Source: Congeria kusceri (Eukaryota; Mollusca; Bivalvia; Myida; Dreissenidae). From it: a stretch of DNA of 64,000 bases. The position numbers were made by a program, and so were the translations under genes. A model generated the notes under the pieces. The model worked only from the letters and a program-made list of their open reading frames with translations. It ran no database searches and was not told the origin of the DNA. Positions 42,201-54,883 of this stretch are shown here, in pieces. The stretch's first letter is position 1. Every line of letters begins with the position of its first letter. The DNA lies in the NCBI GenBank assembly GCA_027627225.1, contig CM051026.1, forward strand, positions 6,646,915 through 6,710,914, written 5' to 3'.

Positions 42201-45200
42201 TACTGTTAATACTACTGTTTCTGTCATCAAAAATATACACCACTACTACTATTACTATTAATGCTACTGTTTCTGTCATCAAAGATATACACCACTACTA
42301 CTATTACTATTAATGCTACTGTTTCTGTCATCAAAGATATACACCACTACTACTTTTACTATTAATTCTACTGTTTCTGTCATCAAAGATATACACCACT
42401 ACTACTATTACTATTAATACTACTGTTTCTGTGATCAATGATATACACCACTACTACTATTACTATTAATACTACTGTTTCTGTCATCAAAGATATACAC
42501 CACTACTACTATTACTATTAATGCTACTGTTTCTGTCATCAAAGATATACACCACTACTACTATTACTATCAATGCTACTGTTTCTGTCATCAAAGTTAT
42601 ACACCACTACTACTATTGCTATTAATACTACTGTTTCTGTGATCAAAGATATACACCACTACTACTATTACCATTAATACTACTGTTTCTGTCATCAAAG
42701 ATATACACCACTACTACTATTACTATTAATACTACTGTTTCTGTCATCAAAGATATACACCACTACTACTATTACTATTAATACTACTGTTTCTGTCATC
42801 AAAGATATACACCACTACTACTTTTACTATTAATGCTACTGTTTCTGTCATCAAAGATATACACCACTACTACTATTACTAATACTACTATTTCTCTCAT
42901 CAAAGATATACACCACTACTACTATTACTATTAATACTACTGTTTCTGTCATCAAAGATATACACCACTACTACTATTACTTTTAATGCTACTGTTTCTG
43001 TCATCAAATATATACACCACTACTACTATTACTATTAATGCAAATGTTTCTGTCATCAAAGATATACACCACTACTACTATTACTATTAATACTACTGTT
43101 TCTGTCATCAAAGATATACACCACTACTACTATTACTACTAATGCTACTGTTTCTGTCATCAAGGATATACACCACTACTACTATTACTATTAATACTAC
43201 TGTTTCTGTCATCAAAGATATACACCACTACTACTATTACTATTAATACTACTGTTTCTGTCATCAAAGATATACACCACTACGACTTTTACGATTAATA
43301 CTAATGTTTCTGTGATCAAAGATATACACCACTACTACTATTACTATTAATACTACTGTTTCTGTCATCAAAGATATACACCTCTGCTACTATTACTATT
43401 AATGCTACTGTTTCTGTCATCAACGATATAAACCATTACTACTATTACTATTAATGCTACTGTTTCTGTCATCAAAGATATACCACTACGACTTTTACGA
43501 TTAATACTAATGTTTCTGTGATCAAAGATATACACCACTACTACTATTACTATTAATACTACTGTTTCTGTCATCAAAGATATACACCTCTGCTACTATT
43601 ACTATTAATGCTACTGTTTCTGTCATCAAAGATATACACCACTACTACTATTACTATTAATGCTACTGTTTCTGTCATCAAAGATATACACCACTACTAC
43701 TATTACTATTAATGCTACTGTTTCTGTCATCAAAGATATACACCACTACTACTATTACTATTAATACTACTGTTTCTGTCATCAAAGATATACACCACTA
43801 CTACTATTACTATTAATACTACTGTTTCTGTCATCAAAGATATACACCACTACTACTATTACTATTAATGCTACTGTTTCTGTCATCAAAGATATACACC
43901 ACTACTACTATTACTATTAATACTACTGTTTCTGTCATCAAAGATATAAACCATTACTACTATTACTATTAATGCTACTGTTTCTGTCATCAAAGATATA
44001 CACAACTACTACTATTACTATTAATGCTACTGCTTCTATCATCAAAGATATTCACCACTACTACTTTTACTATTAATACTACTGTTTCTGTCATCAAAGA
44101 TATACACCACTACAACTATTACTATTAATACTACTGTTTCTGTCATCAAAGATATACACCACTACTACTATTACTATTAATACTACTGTTTCTGCCATCA
44201 AAGGTATACACCACTACTACTATTACTATTAATACTACTGTTTCTGTCATCAAAGATATACACCACTACTACTTTTACTATTAATACTACTGTTTCTGTG
44301 ATCAAAGATATACACCACTACTACTATTACTATTAATACTACTGTTTCTCTCATCAAAGATATACACCTCTGCTACTATTACTATTAATGCTACTGTTTC
44401 TGTCATCAACGATATAAACCACTACTACTATTACTATTAATGCTACTGTTTCTGTCATCAAAGATATACACAACTACTACTATTACTATTAATGCTACTG
44501 CTTCTATCATCAAAGATATTCACCACTACTACTTTTACTATTAATACTACTGTTTCTGTCATCAAAGATATACACCACTACTACTATAACTATTAATACT
44601 ACTGTTTCCGTCATCAAAGATATACACCACTACTACTATTACTATTAATACTAATGTTTCTGCCATCAAAGGTATACACCACTACTACTATTACTATTAA
44701 TACTACTGTTTCTGTCATCAAAGATATACACCACTACTACTATTACTATTAATGCTACTGTTTCTGTCATCAAAGATATACACCACTACTACTATTACTA
44801 TTAATACTACTGTTTCTGTCATCAAAGATATAAACCATTACTACTATTACTATTAATGCTACTGTTTCTGTCATCAAAGATATACACAACTACTACTATT
44901 ACTATTAATGCTACTGCTTCTATCATCAAAGATATTCACCACTACTACTTTTACTATTAATACTACTGTTTCTGTCATCAAAGATATACACCACTACAAC
45001 TATTACTATTAATACTACTGTTTCTGTCATCAAAGATATACACCACTACTACTATTACTATTAATACTACTGTTTCTGCCATCAAAGGTATACACCACTA
45101 CTACTATTACTATTAATACTACTGTTTCTGTCATCAAAGATATACACCACTACTACTTTTACTATTAATACTACTGTTTCTGTGATCAAAGATATACACC

Positions 45201-46317
45201 ACTACTACTATTACTATTAATACTACTGTTTCTCTCATCAAAGATATACACCTCTGCTACTATTACTATTAATGCTACTGTTTCTGTCATCAACGATATA
45301 AACCACTACTACTATTACTATTAATGCTACTGTTTCTGTCATCAAAGATATACACAACTACTACTATTACTATTAATGCTACTGCTTCTATCATCAAAGA
45401 TATTCACCACTACTACTTTTACTATTAATACTACTGTTTCTGTCATCAAAGATATACACCACTACTACTATAACTATTAATACTACTGTTTCCGTCATCA
45501 AAGATATACACCACTACTACTATTACTATTAATACTAATGTTTCTGCCATCAAAGGTATACACCACTACTACTATTACTATTAATACTACTGTTTCTGTC
45601 ATCAAAGATATACACCACTACTACTTTTACTATTAATACTACTGTTTCTGTGATCAAAGATATACACCACTACTACTTTTACTATTAATACTACTGTTTC
45701 TGTCATCAAAGATATACACCACTACTACTATTACGATTAAAGCTACTGTTACTGTCATCAAAGATATACACCACTACTACTATTACTATTAATACTACTG
45801 TTTCTGTGATCAAAGATATACACCACTACTACTATTACTATTAATACTACTGTTTCTGTGATCAAAGATATACACCACTACTACTATTACTATTAATACT
45901 ACTGTTTCTGTCATCAAAGATATACACCACTACTACTATTACTATTAATACTACTGTTTCTGTGATCAAAGATATACTCCACTACTACTATTACTATTAA
46001 TGCTACTGTTTCTGTCATCAAAGATATACACCACTACTACTATTACTATTAATACTACTGTCATCAAAGATATACACCACTACTACTATTACTATTAATA
46101 CTACTGTCATCAAAGATATAGACCACTACTACTATTACTATTAATACATCTGTTTCTGTCATCAAAGATATACACCACTACTGCTATTACTATTAATGCT
46201 ACTGTTTCTGTCATCAAAGATATACACCACTACTACTATTACTATTAATACTACTGTTTCTGTCATCAAAAATATACACCACTACTACTATTACTATTAA
46301 TTCTACTGTTTCTGTCA
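27201..46317. repeat. 52-bp satellite, about 19.1 kb, higher-order structure
   Basis: The unit has three parts: AATACTACTGTTTCTGT, CATCAAAGATATACACCACT and ACTACTATTACTATT. About 368 units are present. Frequent variants are AATGCT for AATACT, GTTGCTG for GTTTCTG, GTGATC for GTCATC, and a 46-bp unit lacking TTTCTG. A 51-bp unit (AATACTATGTTTCTG) at 27361, 30927, 33356, 36825 and 39359 marks a repeated block of about 3.5 kb, two copies of which are shortened to about 2.5 kb. From about 43.9 to 45.5 kb a different block of 884 bp repeats. Open frames of 60-150 codons are by-products. The right edge is abrupt (TCTGTCATAC then GGTACCGCG). Confidence 0.97.
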
Positions 46318-46698
46318 TACGGTACCGCGTATTAATTGTCAACGGGCATTGACTGATTGGTGGACATGTTTCTTAGTGTAGTGGTTTATAAGCGCCTGCA
46401 CATAGAACATGCACAAGAGTAAGTATCAAGCTTACTGACTAAAATGTTTGCGTGGGTACGGTTTCTTGTCGGTGAGTGTATAATTATTACATCGTTGTTT
46501 GTACAGCTTTTAAAGGCAACCGCTGTCTACCGTTGTGGGACAGGTAGATTGCATGTTTCATATATGAACAGATATCATGTTGAGGTCTGAAAACTTTGCT
46601 TATCATTATTTTGCAAATACATTTGTTAAGTCTTGTCAAACACTGTCTGCCTGACTTGTATTATCAACATTTTATCATGTGTCGATCTGTATCAAACA
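46318..46698. other. Unique sequence between satellite and 72-bp array
   Basis: GC-richer than the satellite. There is a TATA-like TTTATAAG at about 46386 and a donor-like CGGTGAGTG at about 46470, but no convincing gene. Confidence 0.4.
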
Positions 46699-47062
46699 TC
46701 ATCATTGTGCAACAGGTCGCATATTAATATTTGGTCATGTAAGTCTGAGATACGATACGAGTCCATTCTTGCATCATTGTGCAACAGGTCGCATATTAAT
46801 AGTTCGTCATGCAAGTCTGAGATACGATACGAGTCCATTCTTGCATCATTGTGCAACAGGTCGCATATTAATAGTTCGTCATGTAAGTCTGAGATACGAT
46901 ACGAGTCCATTCTTGCATCATTGTGCAACAGGTCGCATATTAATAGTTCGTCATGTAAGTCTGAGATACGATACGAGTCCATTCTTGCATCATTGTGCAA
47001 CAGGTCGCATATTAATAGTTCGTCATGTAAGTCTGAGATACGATACGAGTCCATTCTTGTAA
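46699..47062. repeat. 72-bp minisatellite, about 5 copies
   Basis: Units repeat every 72 bp (TTGTGCAACAGGTCGCATAT at 46705, 46777, 46849 and onward), with AGTTCGTCATGTAAGTCTG and AGATACGATACGAGTCCATT. Each unit carries a donor-like GTAAGT and a CAACAG word. Open in two plus frames and one minus frame; the minus reading repeats MDSYRISDLHDELLICDLL. Confidence 0.95.
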
Positions 47063-47299
47063 GTGATATTTGATAAGTATAAGATATAATGTGACAGGGA
47101 TGAAAACCAGGTGATATATGATTAGTATAAGATATAATGTGACAGGGATGAAAACCAGGTGATATATGATAAGTATAAGATATAATGTGACAGGGATGAA
47201 AACCAGGTGATATATGATAAGTATAAGATATAATGTGACAGGGATGAAAACCAGGTGATATATGATAAGTATAAGATATAATGTGACAGGGATGAAAAC
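47063..47299. repeat. 48-bp minisatellite, 5 copies
   Basis: Units start at 47063, 47111, 47159, 47207 and 47255 (GTGATATATGATAAGTATAA, then GATATAATGTGACAGGG and ATGAAAACCAG). The array joins the 72-bp array directly with no spacer. The minus strand is open through both. Confidence 0.95.
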
Positions 47300-47639
47300 G
47301 TTGCGAACAAAAATGAATTCGATTTAGATCGAAGTTCAGACCATGACAAATTTTGCATGGTATCAGCGAAAAAAGGAATAATTTACGCACTTTCATTGTA
47401 TTTACATAAAAGTGCATTATCGGTGTATTAGGAAATGCGTTTCTGCGTAAAAAGAGAATTTAAAAAGTACAGTAAAAAGGTAAGGTTTAATAAACTATTA
47501 TAAAATGTAAAGTTAGGTGCAGTAATGAAATTAATAAATTAAATAAATATTATATTTTTCATTTTGTTGATTGATGTAATTTAGTGTCTTCTATGTACTG
47601 TTCGGTTTGGAGGCAAATGGTGAATTGTCATGAATAAAA
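47300..47639. other. Short unique spacer
   Basis: AT-rich spacer between the 48-bp and 18-bp arrays. Nothing recognised. Confidence 0.5.
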
Positions 47640-50600
47640 GACGAGGATTTGTGCTAGGACGATTGTTTGTGCTGGGACGATGTTTTGTGGTGAGACGATG
47701 GTTTGTGCTGGGACGAGGGTTTCTGCTAGAGGGTTTGTGGAAGAACGATGATTTGTGGTGGTACGATGTTTTATGATAGGGCGGTGGTTTGTGCTGGGAC
47801 GATGGTTTGTGCTGGGACGATGGTTTGTGATAGGGCGGTGGTTTGTGATAGGGCGGTGGTTTGTGGTAGGACGATGGTTTGTGATAGGGCGGTGGTTTGT
47901 GGTAGGGCGGTGGTTTGTGCTGGGACGATGGTTTGTGAAAGGGCGGTGGTTTGTGATATGGCGGTGGTTTGTGATAGGGCGATGGTTTGTGATAGGGCGG
48001 TGGTTTGTGCTGGGACGATGGTTTGTGATAGGGCGGTGGTTTGTGATAGGGCGGTGGTTTGTGATAGGACAATGGTTTGTGATAGGGCGGTGGTTTGTGG
48101 TAGGACGATGGTTTGTGCTCGGACGATGTTTTGTGCTAAGCCTATGGTTTGTGCTGGGATAATGGTTTGTGCTGGGATAATGGTTTGTCTTGGGATAATG
48201 GTTTGTGCTGGGATAATGGTTTGTGCTGGGTCGATGGTTTGTGCTGGGAGGATGGTTTGTGCTGCGACGATGGTTTGTGCTGGGACGATGGTTTGTGCTG
48301 GGACGATGGTTTGTGCTGGGACCATGGTTTGTGCTGGGACGATAGTTGGTGCTGGGACGATGGTTTGTGCTGGGACGATGTTTTGTGCTAAGCCTATGGT
48401 TTGTGCTGGGATAATGGTTTGTGCCGGGCTAATGGTTTGTGCTGGGACAATGGTTTGTGCTGGGTCGATGGTTTGTGCTAAGCCTATGGTTTGTGCTGGG
48501 ACGATGGTTTGTGCTAAGCCTATGGTTTGTGCTGGGACGATGGTTTGTGCTGGGTCGATGGTTTGTGCTGGGATAATGGTTTGTGCTTGGATAATGGTTT
48601 GTGCTGGGACGATGGTTTGTGCTGGGACGATATTTTGTGCTAAGCCTATGGTTTGTGCTGGAACGATGTTTTGTGCTAAGCCTATAGTTTGTGCTGGGAC
48701 GATGGTTTGTGCTGGGTCGATGGTTTGTGCTGGGACGATGTTTTGTGCTGGGACGATGGTTTGTGCTGGGACGATGGTTTGTGCTGGGACGATGGTTTGT
48801 GCTGGGACGATGGTTTGTGCTGGGACGATGTTTGTGCTAAGCCTATGGTTTGTGCTGGGACGATGTTTTGTGCTAAGCCTATGGTTTGTGCTGGGACGAT
48901 GGTTTGTGCTGGGATAATGGTTTGTGCTGGGATAATGGTATGTGCTGGGATAATGGTTTGTGCTGGGACGATGGTTTGTGCTGAGATAATGGTCTGTGCT
49001 GGGACGATGGTTTGTGCTGGGATAATGGTTTGTGCTGGGACGATGGTTTGTGCTGGGACGATGGTTTGTGCTGGGGCGATGTTTTGTGCTGGGATAATGG
49101 TTTGTGCTGGGATAATGGTTTGTGCTGGGATAATGGTTTGTGCTGGGACGATGGTTTGTGCTGGGACGATGGTTTGTGCTGGGACGATATTTTGTGCTAA
49201 GCCTATGGTTTGTGCTGGGATAATGGTTTGTGCTGGGATAATGGTTTGTGCTGGGACAATGGTTTGTGCTGGGACGATGGTTTGTGCTAAGCCTATGGTT
49301 TGTGCTGGGACGATTTTTTGTGCTAAGACTATGGTTTGTGCTGGGACGATGGTTTGTGCTGGGTCGATGGTTTGTGCTGGGATAATGGTTTGTGCTTGGA
49401 TAATGGTTTGTGCTGGGACGATGGTTTGTGCTGGGACGATGTTTTGTGCTAATCCTATGGTTTGTGCTGGGACGATGTTTGTGCTAAGCCTATGGTTTGT
49501 GCTGGGACGATGGTTTGTGCTGGGTCGATGGTTTGTGCTGAGACGATGTTTTGTGCTGGGACGATGGTTTGTGCTGGGACGATGGTTTGTGCTGGGACGA
49601 TGGTTTGAGCTGGGACGATGGTTTGTGCTGGGACGATGGTTTGTGCTTGGACGATGTTTTGTGCTAAGCCTATGGTTTGTGCTGGGACGATGTTTTGTGC
49701 TAAGCCTATGGTTTGTTCTGGGATAATGGTTTGTGCTGGGATAATGGTTTGTGCTGGGACAATGGTTTGTGCTGGGACGATGGTTTGTGCTAAGCCTATG
49801 GTTTGTGCTGGGACGATTTTTTGTGCTAAGACTATGCTTTGTGCTGGGACGATGGTTTGTGCTGGGTCGATGGTTTGTGCTGGGATAATGGTTTGTGCTT
49901 GGATAATGGTTTGTGCTGGGACGATGGTTTGTGCTGGGACGATGTTTTGTGCTAATCCTATGGTTTGTGCTGGGACGATGTTTGTGCTAAGACTATGGTT
50001 TGTGCTGGGACGATGGTTTGTGCTGGGTCGATGGTTTGTGCTGAGTCGATGTTTTGTGCTGGGACGATGGTTTGTGCTGGGACGATGGTTTGTGCTTGGA
50101 CGATGTTTTGTGCTAAGCCTATGGTTTGTGCTGGGACGATAGTTTGTGCTGGGTCGATGGTTTGTGCTGAGACGATGTTTTGTGCTGGGACGATGGTTTG
50201 TGCTGGGACGATGGTTTGTGCAGGGACGATGGTTTGTGCTGGGACGATGGTTTGTGCTTGGACGATGTTTTGTGCTAAGCCTATGGTTTGTGCTGGGACG
50301 ATGTTTTGTGCTAAGCCTATGGTTTGTTCTGGGATAATGGTTTGTGCTGGGATAATGGTTTGTGCTGGGACAATGGTTTGTGCTGGGACGATGGTTTGTG
50401 CTAAGCCTATGGTTTGTGCTGGGACGATTTTTTGTGCTAAGACTATGCTTTGTGCTGGGACGATGGTTTGTGCTGGGTCGATGGTTTGTGCTGGGATAAT
50501 GGTTTGTGCTTGGATAATGGTTTGTGCTGGGACGATGGTTTGTGCTGGGACGATGTTTTGTGCTAATCCTATGGTTTGTGCTGGGACGATGTTTGTGCTA

Positions 50601-52195
50601 AGACTATGGTTTGTGCTGGGACGATGGTTTGTGCTGGGTCGATGGTTTGTGCTAAGACGTTTTGTGCTGGGACGATGGTTTGTGCTGGGACGATGGTTTG
50701 TGCTGGGACGATGGTTTGTGCTGGGACGATGGTTTGTGCTTGGACGATGTTTTGTGCTAAGCCTATGGATTGTGCTGGGACGATGGTTTGTGCTGGGACG
50801 ATGGTTTGTGCTGGGATAATGGTTTGTGCTGGGATAATGGTTTGTGCTGGGATAATGGTTTGTGCTGGGACGATGGTTTGTGCTGAGATAATCGTCTGTG
50901 CTGGGACGATGGTTTGTACTGGGATAATGGTTTGTGATCGGACGATGGTTTGTGCTGGGACGATGGTTTGTGCTGGGACGATGTTTTGTACTGGGATAAT
51001 GGTTTGTGCTGGGATAATGGTTTGTGCTGGGATAATGGTTTGTGGGATGACTAGGGTTCTGTGCTAGAACGCTGATTTGTGCATGGACACTGGTTTGTTA
51101 TGGGATTTTGGTTTGTGCTGGGTCGATGGTCGGAATTGGGATGACGGTTAGTGCTGGGACGATGGTTTGTGTTAAGCCGATGGTGTGTGCTGGGACGATG
51201 GTTTGTGTTAAGCCGATGGTTTGTGCTGGGACGATGGTTTGTGCTGGGACGATGGTTTGTGCTGGGACGATGGTTTGTGCTGGGACGATGGTTTGTGCTG
51301 GGACGATGGTTTGTGCTGGGACTATGGTTTGTGTTAAGCCAATGGTTTGTGCTGGGACGATGGTTTGTGCTGGGTCGATGGTTTGTGCTGGGACGATGGT
51401 TTGTGCTGGGTCGATGGTTTGTGCTGGGAGGATGGTTTGTGCTGGGACGATGGTTTGTGCTGGGACGATGGTTTGTGCTGGGACGATGGTTTGTGCTGGG
51501 ACCATGGTTTGTGCTGGGACGATGGTTTGTGTTAACCGATGGTTTGTGTTTAGCTGATTGTTTGTGTTAGGACGATGGCTTGTGTTTAGCCGATGGTTGT
51601 GTTAGGACGATGGTTTGTGTTAGGACGATGGTTTGTGTTAGGACGATAGTTTTTGTTTAGCCGATGTTTGTGTTAGGACGATGGTTTGTGTTTAGCCGAT
51701 GGTTGTGTTAGGACGATCGTTTGTGTTTAGCCGATGGTTTGTGTTTAGCCGATGGTTGTGTTAGGACGATGGTTTGTGTTTAGCCGATGGTTTGTGTTTA
51801 GCCGATGGTATGTGTTTAGCCGATGCTTTGTGTTTAGCCGATGGTTTGTGTTAGGACGATGGTTTTTGTTTAGCCGATGGTTTGTGTTTAGCCGATTGTT
51901 TGTGTTAGGACAATGGTTTGTGTTTAGCCGATGGTTTGTGTTAGGACGATGGTTTGTGTTTAGCCGATGGTTTGTGTTAGGACGATGGTTTGTGTTTAGC
52001 CGATGGTTTGTGTTTAGCCGATGGTTTGTGTTAGGACGATGGTTTGTGTTTAGCCGATGGTTTGTGTTAGGACGATGGTTTGTGTTTAGCCGATGGTTTG
52101 TGCTGGGACGATGGTTTGTGCTGGGACGAATGTTTGTGCTGGGACGAATTTTTGTGCTGGGACGAATGTTTGTGCTGGGACGATTGTTTGTGCTT
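47640..52195. repeat. 18-bp minisatellite, about 250 units
   Basis: The unit is GGTTTGTGCTGGGACGAT. Sub-domains: 47.75-48.1 kb is rich in GGTTTGTGATAGGGCGGT, 48.1-51.05 kb mixes the main unit with GTGCTAAGCCTATGG and GGGATAATGG variants, and 51.5-52.1 kb alternates GTGTTTAGCCGATGG with GTGTTAGGACGATGG. Occasional 17-bp units (ACGATGTTTGTGCTAAG) reset the frame at about 48829, 49477, 49978 and 50588. Long open frames (up to 389 codons, MVCAGT repeats) exist in several frames on both strands and are not good gene candidates. Confidence 0.97.
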
Positions 52196-54883
52196 AGTTT
52201 TTCTCTGCAGTTGTTCCGTCAGGAGCACATGTAAATAGTTTCATCGTTTTACGTCCGATTTATATTAAGAAGCTGAAACCATATCTTAGGTTTATGTTTA
52301 AGTGTAATTCCGAATTCTCCTAAAACTTGAAGATGTACAATTGATCTATCAAGGGGGATACATTTTCTATAAAAAAAAAATCATATGCCAAAATCCGTCT
52401 TTAGAATTAAATGACTTGACAGAACTTTAAAGATCTTGAGATTTATTTACTGCATACTTTCCTGGTACTGAAACTTCTTAGGCGACACGGGCATTTAATT
52501 GAGCTCAGTATCACACTAGGAAACTGGAAAAACGTTCTTAGTTGAATGGACTAAAATCTAAAATCTAAAATCTACCCTTTGTAATTTGTCAACTATTTTC
52601 AGCCACTTGCCTTTAGCTTGATGCCTGTACACTTTGATAGGACATGTAATATTCCTGAAGCATCATCGTTGTCCTCCTAAATAAACAAATCGGTTTTCAA
52701 ATATTATTCAAAATCAATAAGCACGATGAATATCAATTAATCGCCAAATACAAAACAACAAATAAAACATTTTGCAAATCCTTGTTCGGAAGCTAAACAT
52801 ATAACCAACAGATAAAGTTTGAGCTGATATTTATAGAATGGCAATGGTTAAACGATTGCTGGAACAATTAAAGCAGGTGCTAAAATCGGACGATTGGCAG
52901 TACATTAAGTACAATAAGGAAACATTATGTCGGATCTTTTCCAAATTTCAGTCACGATAAGTAGTTATACATCAACATAGAAAACATTTGCAACATGCGC
53001 ACAGTAGTAGTTTTGTCACCACAATTTGCATTTCAGGTGCTTTGGAAAGATGTTTTATAATAGTGTTTTGTATATTGATGCAATTTTCAACAACAAATAT
53101 AAAGGCACTGTCACATTTACCAATTTATGAGTCACTAAAATTTCAAGTGTATTGACAGAAAACAATTTCATTACATATTGGTTCGTAATATAACGACCAA
53201 TTCACGCAAATATGCCCATCTCATATGTCAGCTAGATGCAATATTTTCTCATTATGTCTTCATTTTATTATCTTACAATGTAATTGAAATTGCTAGCTCG
53301 TCGATGTACAATATATTATTGGTGCATTCTATTTTGGTCAGATTATTGTTTGATAAACAATTTTTTGAAATACACAAGCGAATGTGTCACGAACGTTTTA
53401 TCAACTATCTAAATAGGAAATATTGGAGTAATTCGGAACAATGAATATAAGTTAATCGACAACACCACGGTGTGTGTTTTTGCGATATAACTTCATTACT
53501 AAACTAAGTCAACGTTAGTAAAACACAAAATAACACATGTACACTATGATAACGTAGGAGTGATAACCTCTAAATTAATAACAAAAACGAAATACTATCT
53601 GCAAGTTGATACATCATAAATGAACATTAAACGTGTTATCGGTCAAAGAATCCCTAGCAGAAACATAATTATGAAAGATGCTGTTACTGTGATAGTGTGT
53701 TTGTTGGCTGCTGTTTTCTTTTGCTGCATGTTTGATTGAATGTTGATTTACGATCGGCAGGTTCAAACAAATACCTCGAGATTCCAGGATTCCTTACTCC
53801 TATTATCGAACTCTGTGCTATACATTTGTGTGCGTGATCGTCAAATTTAAAGTTTCAAATTGCAATTCAAGACATTATTTATTCTGGCCGTTTGTTTAAT
53901 CGTGATTTTAATACAAGACAAGACAAAACAGATATTTATTAATACTTGCAAAGCGTATCGCCTAAACGATTTTATAATTTGTGTAACAGGATTCAGAATT
54001 CTGACTGCAGACATTTCAAAGGCTGATTTAGAAGTAACGATTAATTTTATTGTAATATTAAAAACGCTTCGATCTTTGCGGCACGCCTCGTGTTGCCTGT
54101 CTGCTTAATTCCCTGCTCGAATCGTTTTTCTTGTTTTTGATAAATAGACAGCAGGTTTTGGTGTCTATTGGATACCAATTAATTTTTGTAGACAATTGTA
54201 AGATACTGAATGTTTTTTAACTGTTTCTCTTTGAAACATTGTTGTTTATGACTGCTGCTTTCTTAATACAATTCGAAGTAACTGGATTTATTGCCATCTA
54301 CAGTTGTGTCAAAGCCATATTTTGTATGACGATTGCAAAAAAAAACTATGCTCAGCTTAACGAGATTTCTTTCAGATTACAAAAACTAAAGCTGCGTGAG
54401 TGTAATGTTATTTTTATAGATAACACTAACACACATTTCGTACATGTAGATCTAAGAATCTTTGAGATAAATGGCATTGCCAACCGTTTTGCGGCTATTC
54501 TATGTTATTATATAATTGATGTCAGATAAATATAATTGCCAATATTAACAACTGTTTCTGATTCAGTTTATGTCGTCATAAGAATCGTCGCAGGACGAAC
54601 AGCAGTATCATGGAACATGTTTCGTATGTGATACGCGCGCAGATTACTGCTAAGTAAACACAGAGCACGGTGTTTTCGTCATTATCTCTGGTGCCGACAA
54701 GTGTTTAAGGTAGATTGGAATTTGATTCGTGTAAATTTCAACTTGAGGAGTCTGTAGAAAGCATTGTTTTTAAGATCGGCACCAGTAAAAATTGCCAGAA
54801 ATAAATACTTAATCACACAAAAACATATGTGTTAGGTACGTTGTAACATGTGGCACTAAATGCTACACTAACATGTGTTATGA
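52196..54883. other. 2.7 kb AT-rich intergenic sequence
   Basis: No gene is supported. Plus-strand open frames of 82-96 codons occur at 53178-53444, 53860-54108 and 54239-54529. They are hydrophobic in parts but have no recognised domain, no splice context and are expected by chance in AT-rich DNA. A small AAAATCT repeat lies at about 52553-52573. Confidence 0.45.

Noticed and set aside
27929..43577. Open frames of 60-150 codons in the 52-bp satellite
   Set aside because: They are chance read-through where monomer variants remove the common TAA; their positions follow monomer variants, not gene structure.
47748..52234. Long cysteine-rich or tryptophan-rich open frames (MVCAGT, CWDDGL, LGRWFV repeats; QTIVPA on the minus strand)
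   Set aside because: They arise in several frames on both strands from an 18-bp repeat; 17-bp units break each frame, and no start context or unique domain is present.
53178..54529. Three plus-strand frames of 82-96 codons as a divergent small-gene cluster
   Set aside because: Length is within chance for AT-rich DNA, with no motif, signal or splice support.
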